A DNA stretch of 64,000 bases from Moanibacter sp965226025 (GTDB lineage: Bacteria > Verrucomicrobiota > Verrucomicrobiia > Opitutales > UBA2987). Of the stretch, positions 1 through 8,838 are shown piece after piece. The notes below the pieces were generated by a model, which did not search any database, was not told the DNA's origin, and worked only from the letters and a program-made list of their open reading frames with translations. The stretch is from the NCBI GenBank assembly GCA_965226025.1, contig CBDDCD010000002.1:1054001-1118000 (forward strand), written 5' to 3'. Position numbers and translations under genes: made by a program. How positions within the stretch are numbered: the first letter of the stretch is position 1; every line of letters starts with the position of its first letter.

Positions 1-75
1 TCTAAGAAAATTGACCTATGGACTTGGCTGGAAGGGGAAATTGCGTATCTTAGATGAAGAAAACCAGGCTTTTGA

Positions 76-717
76 ATGACTTCGACTGTAAATCATAATG
101 GGTGCCGCGATCGAAGTTTAGTATCTGGTTCAGTGTTGGCCGGTATTCTTGCTCTCGCCGGCTGTTCGACCACCTATACGGCCAAGGTGGACGCATTGAT
201 CGGTGAAGAGCCGGCCGAGTCTTATCAATCCTTCCGCATTGTAACAGCGAATCCCGAAGTCGATGAGGATTCGCCTCAATACCAAGCGGTGTCGAAGTAT
301 ATCAAGACAGCCCTATCGGGAAAAGGGATGTATGAAGCGCCCGAGGGCGATTCCGCGGATCTGATTATTGAGGTTTCCTACGGAATCGGCGAACCGGAGA
401 TCGACTGGGAGGAGGAGGTAGTTTCCGTGGGTTACGGGCCGATGGGCGTGATGACCCAGATTGTACCGGTGACAAAGTATCGCAAGCATTTGAAGATCTC
501 CGCGCGAGATAACCGGGAGGATACCTCCTTGGAGAATTCGGAGGAAGTCTGGTGCATTATTGTGACTTTGAGCGACGAAAGCGAAGACCTCGAAACCTAC
601 CTTCCTGTCCTGGTCGCCGCCGGACAGGACCTGATCGGGATGGATACTCAAGGTCAGATGGAGGTGAAGGTAAAAAGTAAGAGCGACGAGGTGGACTTCA
701 TCAGAGGCGGCCAGTAA
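76..717 (+). CDS. Putative DUF4136-like lipoprotein
   Basis: 213 residues. A basic N-terminus and a hydrophobic stretch end in a lipobox (LALAGC, Cys30), so the protein is probably a lipoprotein anchored in the cell envelope. The mature part has the pattern of small DUF4136-like lipoproteins: a YQSFRIV strand near residue 50, a segment about the number and ageing of copies (QYQAVSKYIKTAL), then an 'ADLIIEVSYG' strand. The family link is a pattern judgement only. The function is unknown. The ATG is the first in frame; no strong ribosome binding site is visible. A long hairpin starts 3 bases after the double stop TAA TAG. Confidence 0.7.
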   Translation: MTSTVNHNGCRDRSLVSGSVLAGILALAGCSTTYTAKVDALIGEEPAESYQSFRIVTANPEVDEDSPQYQAVSKYIKTALSGKGMYEAPEGDSADLIIEVSYGIGEPEIDWEEEVVSVGYGPMGVMTQIVPVTKYRKHLKISARDNREDTSLENSEEVWCIIVTLSDESEDLETYLPVLVAAGQDLIGMDTQGQMEVKVKSKSDEVDFIRGGQ

Positions 718-720
718 TAG

Positions 721-763
721 TCCAAAGTGAGAGCACGGCCGTCGGCCGTGTTCTCACTTTGGA
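721..763. terminator. Stop-proximal perfect hairpin
   Basis: Two 20-base arms (721-740 and 744-763) pair with one G-T wobble around a 3-base loop. The hairpin follows the lipoprotein stop codons directly. It lacks a T-tract, so it is a candidate terminator or 3' end stabiliser, not a classical intrinsic terminator. Confidence 0.6.
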
Positions 764-872
764 CTGAACTTCCGCGTCCTTGCTGACGCGGCTAGACTTT
801 CGGTTGAATTGCCGTACGAAGACCCAACTACGGAGGAATCCAACGCTGCGCGCGGAAAAGGGTAAGGTCAGC

Positions 873-1181
873 ATGTCCCGCATCGCGTTGGCGGCACTCC
901 GAGTGTTACCGCTCCTCTGTTTACTCGGCTGTGCGGGCGGGAAGGGTGATTCGAATTCGAAGTCGGTGCCGCTTGACGCCGAGGCGCAGTTCGAACTGGG
1001 AAGGAGGTTCTATTTCGGGATGGGGGTGACTCAGGACTTTACGAGCGCCTTCGAGTGGTTCCGGAGGGCGGCGGAACAAGGGCACGCCGAGGCGGAGTTT
1101 CACATGGGATTGATGTACGATGGTGCCGAAGGGGTAACGAGAGATGGCGCCGATGAGAGTTGCATTCTGCACCGGATCTGA
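873..1181 (+). CDS. Truncated Sel1-repeat lipoprotein
   Basis: About 102 residues from ATG 873. A signal sequence ends in the lipobox LLGC. It is followed by one complete Sel1-like (TPR-like) repeat (AEAQFELGRRF...AEQGH) and the first half of a second (AEAEFHMGLMYDGAEGV). The reading frame then leaves the repeat pattern and stops. Family members normally carry several repeats, so this copy is truncated, either by a frameshift near 1145-1155 or by a deletion. An in-frame GTG/TTG-type start exists upstream at 780, but the lipoprotein signal supports 873. If made, it would be a small envelope scaffold protein. Confidence 0.6.
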   Translation: MSRIALAALRVLPLLCLLGCAGGKGDSNSKSVPLDAEAQFELGRRFYFGMGVTQDFTSAFEWFRRAAEQGHAEAEFHMGLMYDGAEGVTRDGADESCILHRI

Positions 1182-1226
1182 GATGAAAACCCGCTCTAAC
1201 CTTGAAAACAATGGGGACTTCGAACC

Positions 1227-1889
1227 ATGGGTAAGCGATTCACAGATCTAAGCGACGATCTTTACGACTATCTTTGCTCGGTGGGAGTGCGAGAGCCGGA
1301 ATTGCTTGCGAGGCTTCGTCGCGAGACCGATACGATGCCGATGGCGAGAATGCAGGTCTCTCCCGATCAAGGGCAGTTCATGGCACAGTTGGTAAGGTTA
1401 CTGGGCGCTCGCCGGACGCTCGAGATCGGAGTCTTTACGGGCTACAGTTCCCTGTGTGTTGCTCTGGCGCTGCCGAGTAGCGGTCGCTTGGTTGCATTCG
1501 ACCTGAGTGAGGAGTGGACTTCCATCGCAGAACGCTATTGGAGGGAGGCCGGGGTAGAGGGAAAGATCGATTTGAGAATGAGGGATGGAGTCTCGGGGCT
1601 CGAAGAATTGCTCACTGAGGGTGAGAGCGGGACCTTTGACTTTGCATTCATTGATGCGGATAAAAGGGAGTATGAGGAATACTACGAACGGGTCTTGCGT
1701 TTGATCCGACTGGGAGGGCTGATCATGGTCGACAATGTACTTTGGGCAGGACGCGTTCTGGATACCGAATCCGAGGATCAGGATACGATTGCGATACGGG
1801 CCTTTAATGAAAAGTTGCTTTCGGATGACCGCGTCGAGATCAGTATGCTGCCGGTTGGTGATGGAGTCACGTTGGCGCTAAAGTGTTAG
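1227..1889 (+). CDS. SAM-dependent O-methyltransferase, caffeoyl-CoA type
   Basis: 220 residues, the normal length for the Methyltransf_3 / catechol-caffeoyl-CoA O-methyltransferase family. The SAM motif I (EIGVFTGYSSL) lies near residues 66-76. The metal/substrate motif FIDADKREY covers 141-149, and the VDN metal-binding motif is near 168-170. These enzymes transfer a methyl group from SAM to a catechol-like hydroxyl using a divalent metal. The natural substrate cannot be read from sequence. The gene sits 12 bases before lysA on the same strand and may be co-transcribed with it. Confidence 0.88.
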   Translation: MGKRFTDLSDDLYDYLCSVGVREPELLARLRRETDTMPMARMQVSPDQGQFMAQLVRLLGARRTLEIGVFTGYSSLCVALALPSSGRLVAFDLSEEWTSIAERYWREAGVEGKIDLRMRDGVSGLEELLTEGESGTFDFAFIDADKREYEEYYERVLRLIRLGGLIMVDNVLWAGRVLDTESEDQDTIAIRAFNEKLLSDDRVEISMLPVGDGVTLALKC

Positions 1890-1901
1890 GACTCTATCGG
1901 C

Positions 1902-3164
1902 ATGGAGAAATTGCAAAACTTGACGAAGGACCAGGCGAAGGCGGTCCGCGATCGATTCGGGACGCCGGTTTATGTCTACGATGAGCTGGCTCTGCGCCGG
2001 AATGTGGAAGAGTGTCTGCACTTTCCCAACGCCTTCGGATTGACTGTTCGCTACGCCATGAAGGCGAGCCCCAATGCGAACTTGCTACGGCTCTTCGATG
2101 GGATGGGCTTGCATTTCGATGCCAGCAGCGGATTCGAATGCGAACGGGCCCTGTTCGCCGGTATCGCACCCGAGAAGATCAGCTTGAGCAGTCAGGAGTT
2201 GCCTCAGAATTTCGCGGAGCTGATCGTGCGGGGAATCTCCTTGAACGCCTGTTCGCTTCGCCAGGTTGAAGAGTTCGGGAGGAAGTTCAAAGGGGGGCGA
2301 CTGGGTGTGCGGATGAATCCCGGCCTTGGGTCTGGAGGAACAAATCGGACGAATACGGGGGGACCGGCGGCGAGCTTCGGCATCTGGCACGAGTGGATGG
2401 ATAGGCTGCGGGAATTGGTGGAAGAATTCGACTTGAAAGTCTTTCGTCTGCACACCCACGTGGGTTCCGGTGGCGATCCGGAAGTCTGGAAACGCGTGGC
2501 AAGGTTGAGCCTCGATCTGGTCAGGGAATTCCCCGAAGCCGCGGTTTTGAATTTGGGAGGCGGTTTTAGAGTGAGCCGAATGAGCGGTGAGGAGAAGGCC
2601 GATCTGGCCGACATCGGTCGACCGGTTCGGGATGCCTTTGTCGAACTCGCAGATGAGTGCGGTCGCCGCATCCATCTGGAGGTTGAACCGGGCACCTACC
2701 TGGTCGCTAACTCGGGATCGCTGGTGGCGACGGTTGCGGATATTGTGAGCACGGGTGAAGAGGGTTTTGAATTCCTTAAGCTGGATACGGGAATGACTGA
2801 GATCCTCCGGCCATCTCTCTACGGTGCGCAGCATGCGCTGGTTTTGCTTTCCCGAGACGGCAGTAGTGGTAAGAGCAAGCACTACGTGGTGGTGGGGCAT
2901 TGTTGCGAATCCGGCGATCTTCTGACCCCGGCACCGGGTGACTCCGAGCTCCTGAATCCACGCGAATTGGAAGAAGCTGCGGTTGGCGATCTCTGTGTCA
3001 TCGAGGGAGTGGGCGCCTACTGCTCAGCCATGCCGGCGAAGAACTACAACTCCTTTCCCGAGGCCCCTGAAGTTCTCCTACGAGAAACGGGAGAGTCTGT
3101 TCTGATCAGGAAGCGGCAGACGCTGGCTCAGATACTAGAGAATGAATTACGGATAGAAGGCTAG
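1902..3164 (+). CDS. lysA: Diaminopimelate decarboxylase-like, PLP fold type III
   Basis: 420 residues. The Schiff-base lysine is in YAMKASPNANLL (Lys54). Other landmarks are HTHVGSGG, the phosphate-binding LNLGGGFRV, EPGTYLVA and the C-terminal substrate motif CESGDLL. GAYCSAMPAKNYNSFP matches the conserved GAY...YN motif. The enzyme would decarboxylate meso-diaminopimelate to lysine. Related decarboxylases (carboxynorspermidine, ornithine/arginine) are an alternative, but the CES and GAY motifs favour LysA. The TAG stop (3162-3164) is the start of an intergenic palindrome and also lies in the 6-bp target duplication of the downstream DDE element. Confidence 0.85.
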   Translation: MEKLQNLTKDQAKAVRDRFGTPVYVYDELALRRNVEECLHFPNAFGLTVRYAMKASPNANLLRLFDGMGLHFDASSGFECERALFAGIAPEKISLSSQELPQNFAELIVRGISLNACSLRQVEEFGRKFKGGRLGVRMNPGLGSGGTNRTNTGGPAASFGIWHEWMDRLRELVEEFDLKVFRLHTHVGSGGDPEVWKRVARLSLDLVREFPEAAVLNLGGGFRVSRMSGEEKADLADIGRPVRDAFVELADECGRRIHLEVEPGTYLVANSGSLVATVADIVSTGEEGFEFLKLDTGMTEILRPSLYGAQHALVLLSRDGSSGKSKHYVVVGHCCESGDLLTPAPGDSELLNPRELEEAAVGDLCVIEGVGAYCSAMPAKNYNSFPEAPEVLLRETGESVLIRKRQTLAQILENELRIEG

Positions 3165-3167
3165 GTA

Positions 3168-4983
3168 GAGGCTGTCCCAAATCCGAGAGGATTTGGGTGG
3201 AAGCCTGATACCGATATCAATCTTCGTCACGTTATGTAGACCACGACATGCCTTCCGTCCTCGGTAGCTTACCTTTTATCCGTTATGCACCTTTCCAGCA
3301 CCCTTCCTCTCGCTTTGAGTCGATAGTTCTCCCAAGGAAGCGCCTCTGACTCGATTCCTGGATCCCTATGCCGCCTGCGTTGCCTCTTTCTCATGTTCTT
3401 GCGCAAGTCTCTGCGCGATTTTCCATAGATTGTGGGACAGAACCGACCAGGCCACGCTAAGGTTACGGTTGTCAAAGCCTTTGCTGCGTATCTTGCCCCC
3501 GTGCCATCGGTTCTTGAGCACTCCGATCCGGCCTTCGGTGCTCCCTCGTCGTCGCTGCAACCGGACAAAGCGCGGCTCCTCCATCCGCTCCTTGAGCTCT
3601 TGTGGATTGCGGGGCGTAAGGGCGTCAAAAATCCCCTCTGCCTGGAGCCGCTTGCTGGCCGCCTTCGAGGCATAGCCCCGATCCCCACTGATCGCTTCGA
3701 TCTTCTCCTCTAAAGCGAAGCCCTTTTGCCTCTCCAGACTTTCCCAAAGCTGCTTCAATTCGCTCGGGGCCTGCCCCCCATACAGTTTCCAGTCCAACAG
3801 ATATCCCTCTGCGCTCTCGCATAAATAAAGGGTGTTGCCAAACTCCACCTCCCGATCTGCCTTGCCTCGCACGATGACGTCAATCTCAGGTTCGTAGGCG
3901 CTCAGGATCTTCTCCTCATTCTTCACCTGCCGCCCCCCTATGATCCGTTCGTGCGCCTGTTTCATGACCTGCGGTATCTGCTCTAACATACCATCCATTC
4001 GCTCGATGATTCGGCTCGCCTTCTTCTCGGTGTAATCGCTTTGCATCCACATAGCTTCCAATAAGTCACGGTGGCGAAGGGCATGGCCCTCAATCTTCTT
4101 GAGCAATAGCTTCATCCGCCGCAGGATCCCTTTACGCGCTTTGCCCGCCTCCCGGCGCCGACGCGCATGCGTCATCTCCAGGCACCGTTTGTTCATCTCC
4201 CGAGCCAATCCCTTTGCTCCCTGGGGCATGCGCTGTTTCATTCCCGCCTGCCGGATCAGACTGATCGCCTTGAGCAGCGTTGCTCCCACATCCTTGAGCA
4301 AGACCCAGTCCACGGGCCAGTGGATGTTCGCTTCCAGGCAAGTGGCGTCGATCAGGCATTCCCTCGTATCGATCGGCTTCTCTAATCCTGCCTCACCACA
4401 ATGTTCAGCATTGCCCACCACCTCGGTCATCCTTGCATGCAGCTGTCTCAGATACGCTTCGTCGAAGAATTTCGAATCCCGTTCCAGACTGCTCTTCGAT
4501 ATTTTCCGGATCCCGTCTACCTCACGCACCCGGCAAAAATTAGCCAGAAGCTCACTGCGTCCCAACTCCTGCGACAGACAACGAAAGGATATCCCTCCGA
4601 GTAAATGACGCACCACCTCCACCCGTAGCGCTTTTATCGCTCTTAGAGCGCGTCGCTCCCGATCCTTCCCTCCCGCTTCATCCCATCCTTCCAAGGCTTT
4701 TACGATCGCCTCCCTTTCCAGCGAGGAGTCGATCAAAACCCGGTCAATCCGCTCCATTGTTTCCAGAAACACGGTGTAGTCTTTGCATCGAATGACTGGA
4801 GTTAGGGCTGGACGCAGGAAGCTTTGTACGGCAATATTTTTCATGAGAAGGGCGTGCTTTGTATTTGACTAACGCAAGCATAAGCGCCCTTTTTCGCCGG
4901 ATCGAGCTTTTTGCAGCTCTATCCGGCCTTTTTTTGCCCATAACTCATTAAAAATCAATTGTTTCCACCACTGGGACGGGCTC
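3168..4983 (-). mobile_element. DDE insertion sequence, copy A (1816 bp)
   Basis: The boundaries come from comparison with the inverted copy at 34628-36444. The ends are imperfect inverted repeats (GAGCCCGTCCCAGT versus GAGGCTGTCCCAAA). A direct repeat TAGGTA flanks both sides (3162-3167 and 4984-4989) and is a 6-bp target duplication. The two copies are nearly identical; I saw one amino acid change (Arg/Gly in SLI[R/G]QAG), an A7/A8 length difference and one base change near 3359. The insertion lies just after the lysA stop. Confidence 0.92.
3366..4844 (-). CDS. DDE transposase, IS5/ISNCY-like
   Basis: 492 residues. The central LIDATCLEANIHWPVDW, the later AISGDRGYASKAASKRL and the C-terminal TEGRIGVLKNRWHGG are consistent with the D, D and E of an RNase-H-fold DDE transposase. 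Family assignment is uncertain; ISNCY- or IS5-like groups fit best by pattern. The 6-bp target duplications and the terminal repeats show an intact unit. Copy B encodes the same protein with a single substitution seen, so transposition was recent. Confidence 0.9.
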   Translation of the reverse strand: MKNIAVQSFLRPALTPVIRCKDYTVFLETMERIDRVLIDSSLEREAIVKALEGWDEAGGKDRERRALRAIKALRVEVVRHLLGGISFRCLSQELGRSELLANFCRVREVDGIRKISKSSLERDSKFFDEAYLRQLHARMTEVVGNAEHCGEAGLEKPIDTRECLIDATCLEANIHWPVDWVLLKDVGATLLKAISLIRQAGMKQRMPQGAKGLAREMNKRCLEMTHARRRREAGKARKGILRRMKLLLKKIEGHALRHRDLLEAMWMQSDYTEKKASRIIERMDGMLEQIPQVMKQAHERIIGGRQVKNEEKILSAYEPEIDVIVRGKADREVEFGNTLYLCESAEGYLLDWKLYGGQAPSELKQLWESLERQKGFALEEKIEAISGDRGYASKAASKRLQAEGIFDALTPRNPQELKERMEEPRFVRLQRRRGSTEGRIGVLKNRWHGGKIRSKGFDNRNLSVAWSVLSHNLWKIAQRLAQEHEKEATQAA

Positions 4984-5047
4984 TAGGTATCTGTTTGTCT
5001 CGTTGGACACAGTCTGACACTTCAGACAGGTCCTATGAGTCCGACAG
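4984..5047. repeat. REP-like palindrome between lysA and sirtuin, split by two IS elements
   Basis: Removing both elements and one target duplication joins 3158-3167, 4990-5047 and 6762-6771. The result is a palindrome of about 80 bp with arms like GGCTAGGTATCTGTTTGTC on the lysA side and GGCTAGGAGTCTGTCGGAC on the sirtuin side (read inward). The outer TAG of each arm is the stop codon of the adjoining convergent gene. The DDE element interrupts the lysA-side arm and the IS110 element the sirtuin-side arm. Confidence 0.8.
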
Positions 5048-5099
5048 AAAACTGAGGTGGTCCGTCAAGGGATTTTTTAAAATAGTACTCATTTTCTGT

Positions 5100-6422
5100 T
5101 TAGAGGGCGTGGCCGTTTAGTTGCTGGAGTCTATGCCATACCGGTGAACCGCGCCTTTGGAGTGATTCGAGGTATCTGTGCTCGTCGTAATTCTGGTTAT
5201 TTTGCCAGCAGCGAAAGAGAATGCGGGTCCACTTCAGAGCGAGCGCTCGAAGGATGGTTTGGCGGGATTTGCCCTGTTCTTTTTTAATTTGATAGTAGGT
5301 GTTGGCCCAGTCGCAGTTTCGGATCGAATGGGCGGCAAATTCAACAAAGCTCTGGCGGACAAAGGTGGGCGCGGACCACCGCCAGGTGACCAGTCGTTTT
5401 GCCTGGCTGCTCTTTTTGTGCTGACCGCTGCTGATGGTGACTGGAGCCGAACCATTCCACTGGGTCATGTTCCGGGCCGTTTCGAAACGCGATCGATCGG
5501 TCCCAAAGGCGCACAGCAGCCGAGGGCTGAGGGCCTCGCCGGCTCCGGGAAGGCCGCTGAACACAGGGGCATCGGGATGGGTGTGAAAAAGTTCCTTGAT
5601 ACGCTCCTCGTAGGCCTCGATCTGCGGTTGCAGGGCCAAAAGCTGTTTGGCCAGAGTCTGCGCTTTGCGACTGAACGCCTCCAGAGTCGCGGGATCCTCG
5701 GTCAAGGCCTCTTCCCGGCCGATCAACTCCAGGCGCTCCTGGATTTTCGCGGCGCTGCGACTGTTATGCTTATAAAAGAACTTTCGCAACCCTTGCGCCG
5801 ATGCGCTCTTGACCTTCTTAAGCGTCGGCCAGCGTAGAACAAAGCGCAGACACATAGCACTGCCCAAGTCATCGAACAGTTTCAACACCAATGGGTTATA
5901 CTGCTTCAGACAACTGCACAATTGCTGCTCGAAGCGAGTCGCCTGATCGACGAATCCACGCCGGTCCTCACACAACAGGTTGAGCTCGCGCGTCTCCACA
6001 CTGTCCGGTCTCAGACACTTCTCAAAGTGCTCGGGATGTTTGAGGAAAAATTCCGCGTGCAATTGCGCATCGACCGGATCGCTCTTGGCCCTGGAAGGAT
6101 ACAATGCCTGTCGATAATCCTTCGCACTGGCCGCATGCACCGGATAGATATCGACAAACTCCAATCCGATCAGAAAATTGATCAACCCGCCACGCTTCTG
6201 ATCCACCACGATGGCGACGCGCTTTCCCTCACGCCCATACCTTTCTCTCATCTCCACGGCAAAACCATGCAACGCTATCGCATCCTGAGCCACCTGCCGG
6301 TGACTCCCTCCTGCCGTTTCCCTCTCGATCATCCAAAGATCATTTTTCTGATCCGCCCAATCGATCCCTATAACCACACTGTATGGATTAGTTTTTTCGC
6401 TTTTCTGCATCCCTTTGATCAA
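5100..6422 (-). CDS. IS110-family DEDD recombinase
   Basis: 440 residues. The N-terminal RuvC-like DEDD domain includes GIDWADQKND and RAKSDPVDAQLHAEF, where the catalytic Asp cluster is seen. A helical middle region is followed by the Transposase_20 domain with FSGLPGAGEALSPRLL and the conserved Ser region NGSAPVTISSG. The frame opens with a TTG 3-5 bases after GGAAGG; an ATG lies 12 bases further in. The protein is identical to that of copy B. IS110 recombinases act with a bispecific RNA encoded in the element's non-coding end. Confidence 0.93.
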   Translation of the reverse strand: MIKGMQKSEKTNPYSVVIGIDWADQKNDLWMIERETAGGSHRQVAQDAIALHGFAVEMRERYGREGKRVAIVVDQKRGGLINFLIGLEFVDIYPVHAASAKDYRQALYPSRAKSDPVDAQLHAEFFLKHPEHFEKCLRPDSVETRELNLLCEDRRGFVDQATRFEQQLCSCLKQYNPLVLKLFDDLGSAMCLRFVLRWPTLKKVKSASAQGLRKFFYKHNSRSAAKIQERLELIGREEALTEDPATLEAFSRKAQTLAKQLLALQPQIEAYEERIKELFHTHPDAPVFSGLPGAGEALSPRLLCAFGTDRSRFETARNMTQWNGSAPVTISSGQHKKSSQAKRLVTWRWSAPTFVRQSFVEFAAHSIRNCDWANTYYQIKKEQGKSRQTILRALALKWTRILFRCWQNNQNYDEHRYLESLQRRGSPVWHRLQQLNGHAL

Positions 6423-6463
6423 TTACCTTCCCTTCTGTTTTATTCGTTTTGTGGTTTTCAAAG

Positions 6464-6620
6464 GCGCTGGATGTCCAGGCGAAGTTCTTATAGTGGATCC
6501 TGCTATGAGGATACAAACTGAGGGTTCGTTATCGGTCATCCAGGCAAGCCGTCTACTCGAAATTCTGTCGGAAGTCGTCTCACGACTGCCTCCTAAGTTC
6601 GTAGTGGACGGCCGCCTTTG
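6464..6620 (-). ncRNA. Predicted IS110 bridge RNA, copy A
   Basis: Reverse-strand twin of the RNA described at 30024-30180, with the same sequence. The target guides lie at 6589-6595 (TAGGAGG) and 6565-6572 (TCCGACAG), separated by a 6-bp hairpin. The donor guides lie at 6515-6523 (CCTCAGTTT) and 6487-6494 (ACTATAAG), separated by a second hairpin. The 5' and 3' ends are estimates; the four guide matches are seen directly. Confidence 0.75.
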
Positions 6621-6765
6621 AAAATTAACTCCTCTAGAGAAACAAACTCCTTGCCTCATAGCCAACCCAGCTTCTGCCAAGTTACTCACAATGGGGCCTC
6701 GCCGAGTTACTCCTACGGCTCCACTCGGCCCCACTGATGAATAACTTGGAGCTACTATAAGACTC

Positions 6766-7533
6766 CTAGCCTAGCGCTTCTCTCACGGCGGGCGGAAAAG
6801 TCTCCTGAACATCGCCTTCGATGCGAAGCGTGACCTCTGGTAGGTCGTCGTGATCGGTTGGGCCGCGGTTAACGACGACATAGGGAATGTCTCTTCGGGC
6901 GGCTTGGAGAGGTATGGAGGCGGCCGGAGAAACCGAAAGGCTCGAGCCGAGAGCGATGAAGAGATCGCAGGCGGCGGCGGCGGTTTGGGCGGCGGCGATG
7001 TCCTCTTCCTTGAGGCTTTGTCCGAAGCTGATGGTGGCGGATTTGAGAAGGCCGCCACAGGAGCACCGAGGCGGCATTCGCGTGCTCGTGAACTCGTCAA
7101 AGTGGGGTTCCGGAACGGTGCGTTTGCCACAGCTCAGACATTCGATCTCCGAATTCGTGCCGTGCAACTCAACAAGCAAATCCCGGGAGGTTCCTGCCTT
7201 CTGGTGGAGGCCGTCGATGTTTTGAGTGATGAGCATAAGCAGTTTGTTCGCGACTTCGATTTCGACACAGGCCTTGTGCACTTGATTGGGATCTGCGTCT
7301 CGAAACGCTTGCCATGATTCCAGCTTATAGTCCCAGTGCTCGCGCCGTGCCTCCTCGGAAGCGATAAAATCGTCGTAGTATACCGGACGGCGCTGGGTCC
7401 AGACACCTCCGGGACCACGAAAGTCCGGAATCCCGCTTCCCGTGGAGATTCCCGCTCCGGTGAAGACGACGATCTGTTTCGCATCCGCGATGAGGCCAGT
7501 GAGCATCTGTTGGGAATTTGGGTCTCTAACCAT
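6766..7533 (-). CDS. SIR2-family NAD-dependent deacylase (sirtuin)
   Basis: 255 residues from ATG 7533. A GTG at 7611 would add 26 low-complexity residues, so it is less likely. The NAD motif GAGISTGSGIPDFRG is near the N-terminus. The catalytic TQNIDGLHQKAG holds the general-base His. A CLSCGK...RCSCGG set forms the zinc site, and ALGSSLSVSPAASI lies in the Rossmann part. The enzyme would remove acyl groups from protein lysines with NAD in the cytoplasm. The stop TAG falls in the palindrome arm disrupted by IS110 copy A. Confidence 0.9.
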   Translation of the reverse strand: MVRDPNSQQMLTGLIADAKQIVVFTGAGISTGSGIPDFRGPGGVWTQRRPVYYDDFIASEEARREHWDYKLESWQAFRDADPNQVHKACVEIEVANKLLMLITQNIDGLHQKAGTSRDLLVELHGTNSEIECLSCGKRTVPEPHFDEFTSTRMPPRCSCGGLLKSATISFGQSLKEEDIAAAQTAAAACDLFIALGSSLSVSPAASIPLQAARRDIPYVVVNRGPTDHDDLPEVTLRIEGDVQETFPPAVREALG

Positions 7534-7617
7534 AAGAATGCTGGTACTCTTAACAAACTTTGTCGAATTAGAAGCCGAATCTCGAGATTCCGCGGTGCGT
7601 CGGGCGGTCACGCTGCC

Positions 7618-8838
7618 CTAGGTCAATTTATGGCCACTCGAGCTCTTGGTTGCCATCGATTTTGTGAGAAATCCGGCCCCTAATAGAAAGAGAACTGCGA
7701 TCGCCAGGGCACCGTTTCGAGGGTCGCCTGTGGTGGATGAGACGAAGGCGAGGAGGAAGGGCCCGAAAATGGCCGCGCCCCGCCCCATCATGCTGTAGAG
7801 TCCAAAGTAGGAGGCTGATTTTTCCGCCGGGATCAAAGTGCAGTAGAGAGAGCGGCTCAGGCTTTGGAGCCCGCCTTGTGCCAATCCAATGAGCGCTCCG
7901 AGGATGTAGATCGGGGATATCGTCCAGCCGGAGAATTGGATGGGTTCCGAGGTCATGCGGGAAGCATAGAGAGTAACAGCGAGGTAGATCACGAGAGCGC
8001 CCAAAATGAGCCACCCCGCCCGGAATTTCTGGCCCAGTAATCCGAACAACAACGAAAAGGGAACTCCGAGTACTTGGACAATCACAAGGGTTATCATCAG
8101 TTCGAATTGAGAGAATCCGAGGGCGGCACCGTAGCCTGTGGCCATAGTGATAAGGGTATAGGCGCCATCGATGTAGAACCAGTAGGCGAGAAGAAACCAG
8201 AACAGAGCTCGGTCACCCGACACGGTGCGGCGAATTATGGCACCCAGCTCGTGCAGACTCGTTTTCACCGCCCTCCACGCCGGCTCGGAAAGCTGGGCCG
8301 GACTCTCCGGGACATTCTTTAGGAGGGGGATTGAAAATAGTATCCACCAGAGAGCGACGCTGAAAAAAGAGGCCTTGATGGCGGATGCTTCAGAGGACAA
8401 ACCGAAGAGGGAAGGATTCTGGACCATGGCAATCTGGGCAGCGAAGAGTATAACGCTGCCGAAGTAGCCAAGGGAGAATCCTATGCTGGAAATGGTATGT
8501 CGATTTCCCGGCACGCTGACACTGGGAAGCAGCGCGTCGTAAAAGAGATTTGATCCGTAGAATCCGACCGCGGCAACGATGTAGACGAACGCGGCTATGG
8601 GCCAGTGACCTTCCCCGATGCCCGCCAGAAGAGAGGTGGCACAGGCGCCCATTAACATGAAAACGAGAAGAAATCCTTTCTTGTTTCCCCTGCGATCGGC
8701 TAGCGCACCGAGGAAGGGAGCCATGAGTGCGACAATGAGTCCAGAAAGAGAGACTGTATATCCCTGCCAGGCGAGAGCAGATGACGAGCCCGCAGCCCAA
8801 TAGTTTCTGAAAAAGGGCCCGTAGAAGCCAGCCAGCAC
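7618..8838 (-). CDS. UMF1/Atg22-like MFS transporter, 5' end unresolved
   Basis: At least 406 residues with about 12 hydrophobic segments. MAPFLGALADRRGNKKGF is the loop 2-3 MFS motif, and LAQGGLQSLSRSLYCTLIP is typical of the UMF1 (Atg22-like) family. The conserved N-terminal helix of this family is encoded upstream of the GTG at 8838: in the same frame, SWAFYDCANSAFALTV reads from about 8885. No ATG, GTG or TTG precedes it before the next stop. The true start may therefore be a rare codon, or an indel in the G7 run at 8893-8899 may hide it. The substrate is unknown. Confidence 0.8.
   Translation of the reverse strand: MLAGFYGPFFRNYWAAGSSSALAWQGYTVSLSGLIVALMAPFLGALADRRGNKKGFLLVFMLMGACATSLLAGIGEGHWPIAAFVYIVAAVGFYGSNLFYDALLPSVSVPGNRHTISSIGFSLGYFGSVILFAAQIAMVQNPSLFGLSSEASAIKASFFSVALWWILFSIPLLKNVPESPAQLSEPAWRAVKTSLHELGAIIRRTVSGDRALFWFLLAYWFYIDGAYTLITMATGYGAALGFSQFELMITLVIVQVLGVPFSLLFGLLGQKFRAGWLILGALVIYLAVTLYASRMTSEPIQFSGWTISPIYILGALIGLAQGGLQSLSRSLYCTLIPAEKSASYFGLYSMMGRGAAIFGPFLLAFVSSTTGDPRNGALAIAVLFLLGAGFLTKSMATKSSSGHKLT

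Larger units (their letters stand above)
5048..6761 (-). mobile_element. IS110-family element, copy A (1714 bp)
   Basis: The ends were fixed by comparing flanks with copy B (29883-31596). Identity begins and ends at a CT dinucleotide present on both sides: AG at 5046-5047 and 6760-6761 on the plus strand. There are no long inverted repeats and no target duplication beyond the core, as expected for IS110. In element orientation the left flank is CTAGGAGT and the right flank is GTCGGACT, so the insertion lies inside a REP-like palindrome arm. The 5' non-coding end of about 340 bp holds the predicted bridge RNA. Confidence 0.9.

Noticed and set aside
2085..2900. Long open frame antisense to lysA
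   Set aside because: Shadow of a well-supported gene in a GC-rich codon pattern.
5178..5837. Long open frame antisense to the IS110 recombinase (and its twin at 30807-31466)
   Set aside because: A codon shadow of a conserved transposase; no homology or start signal.
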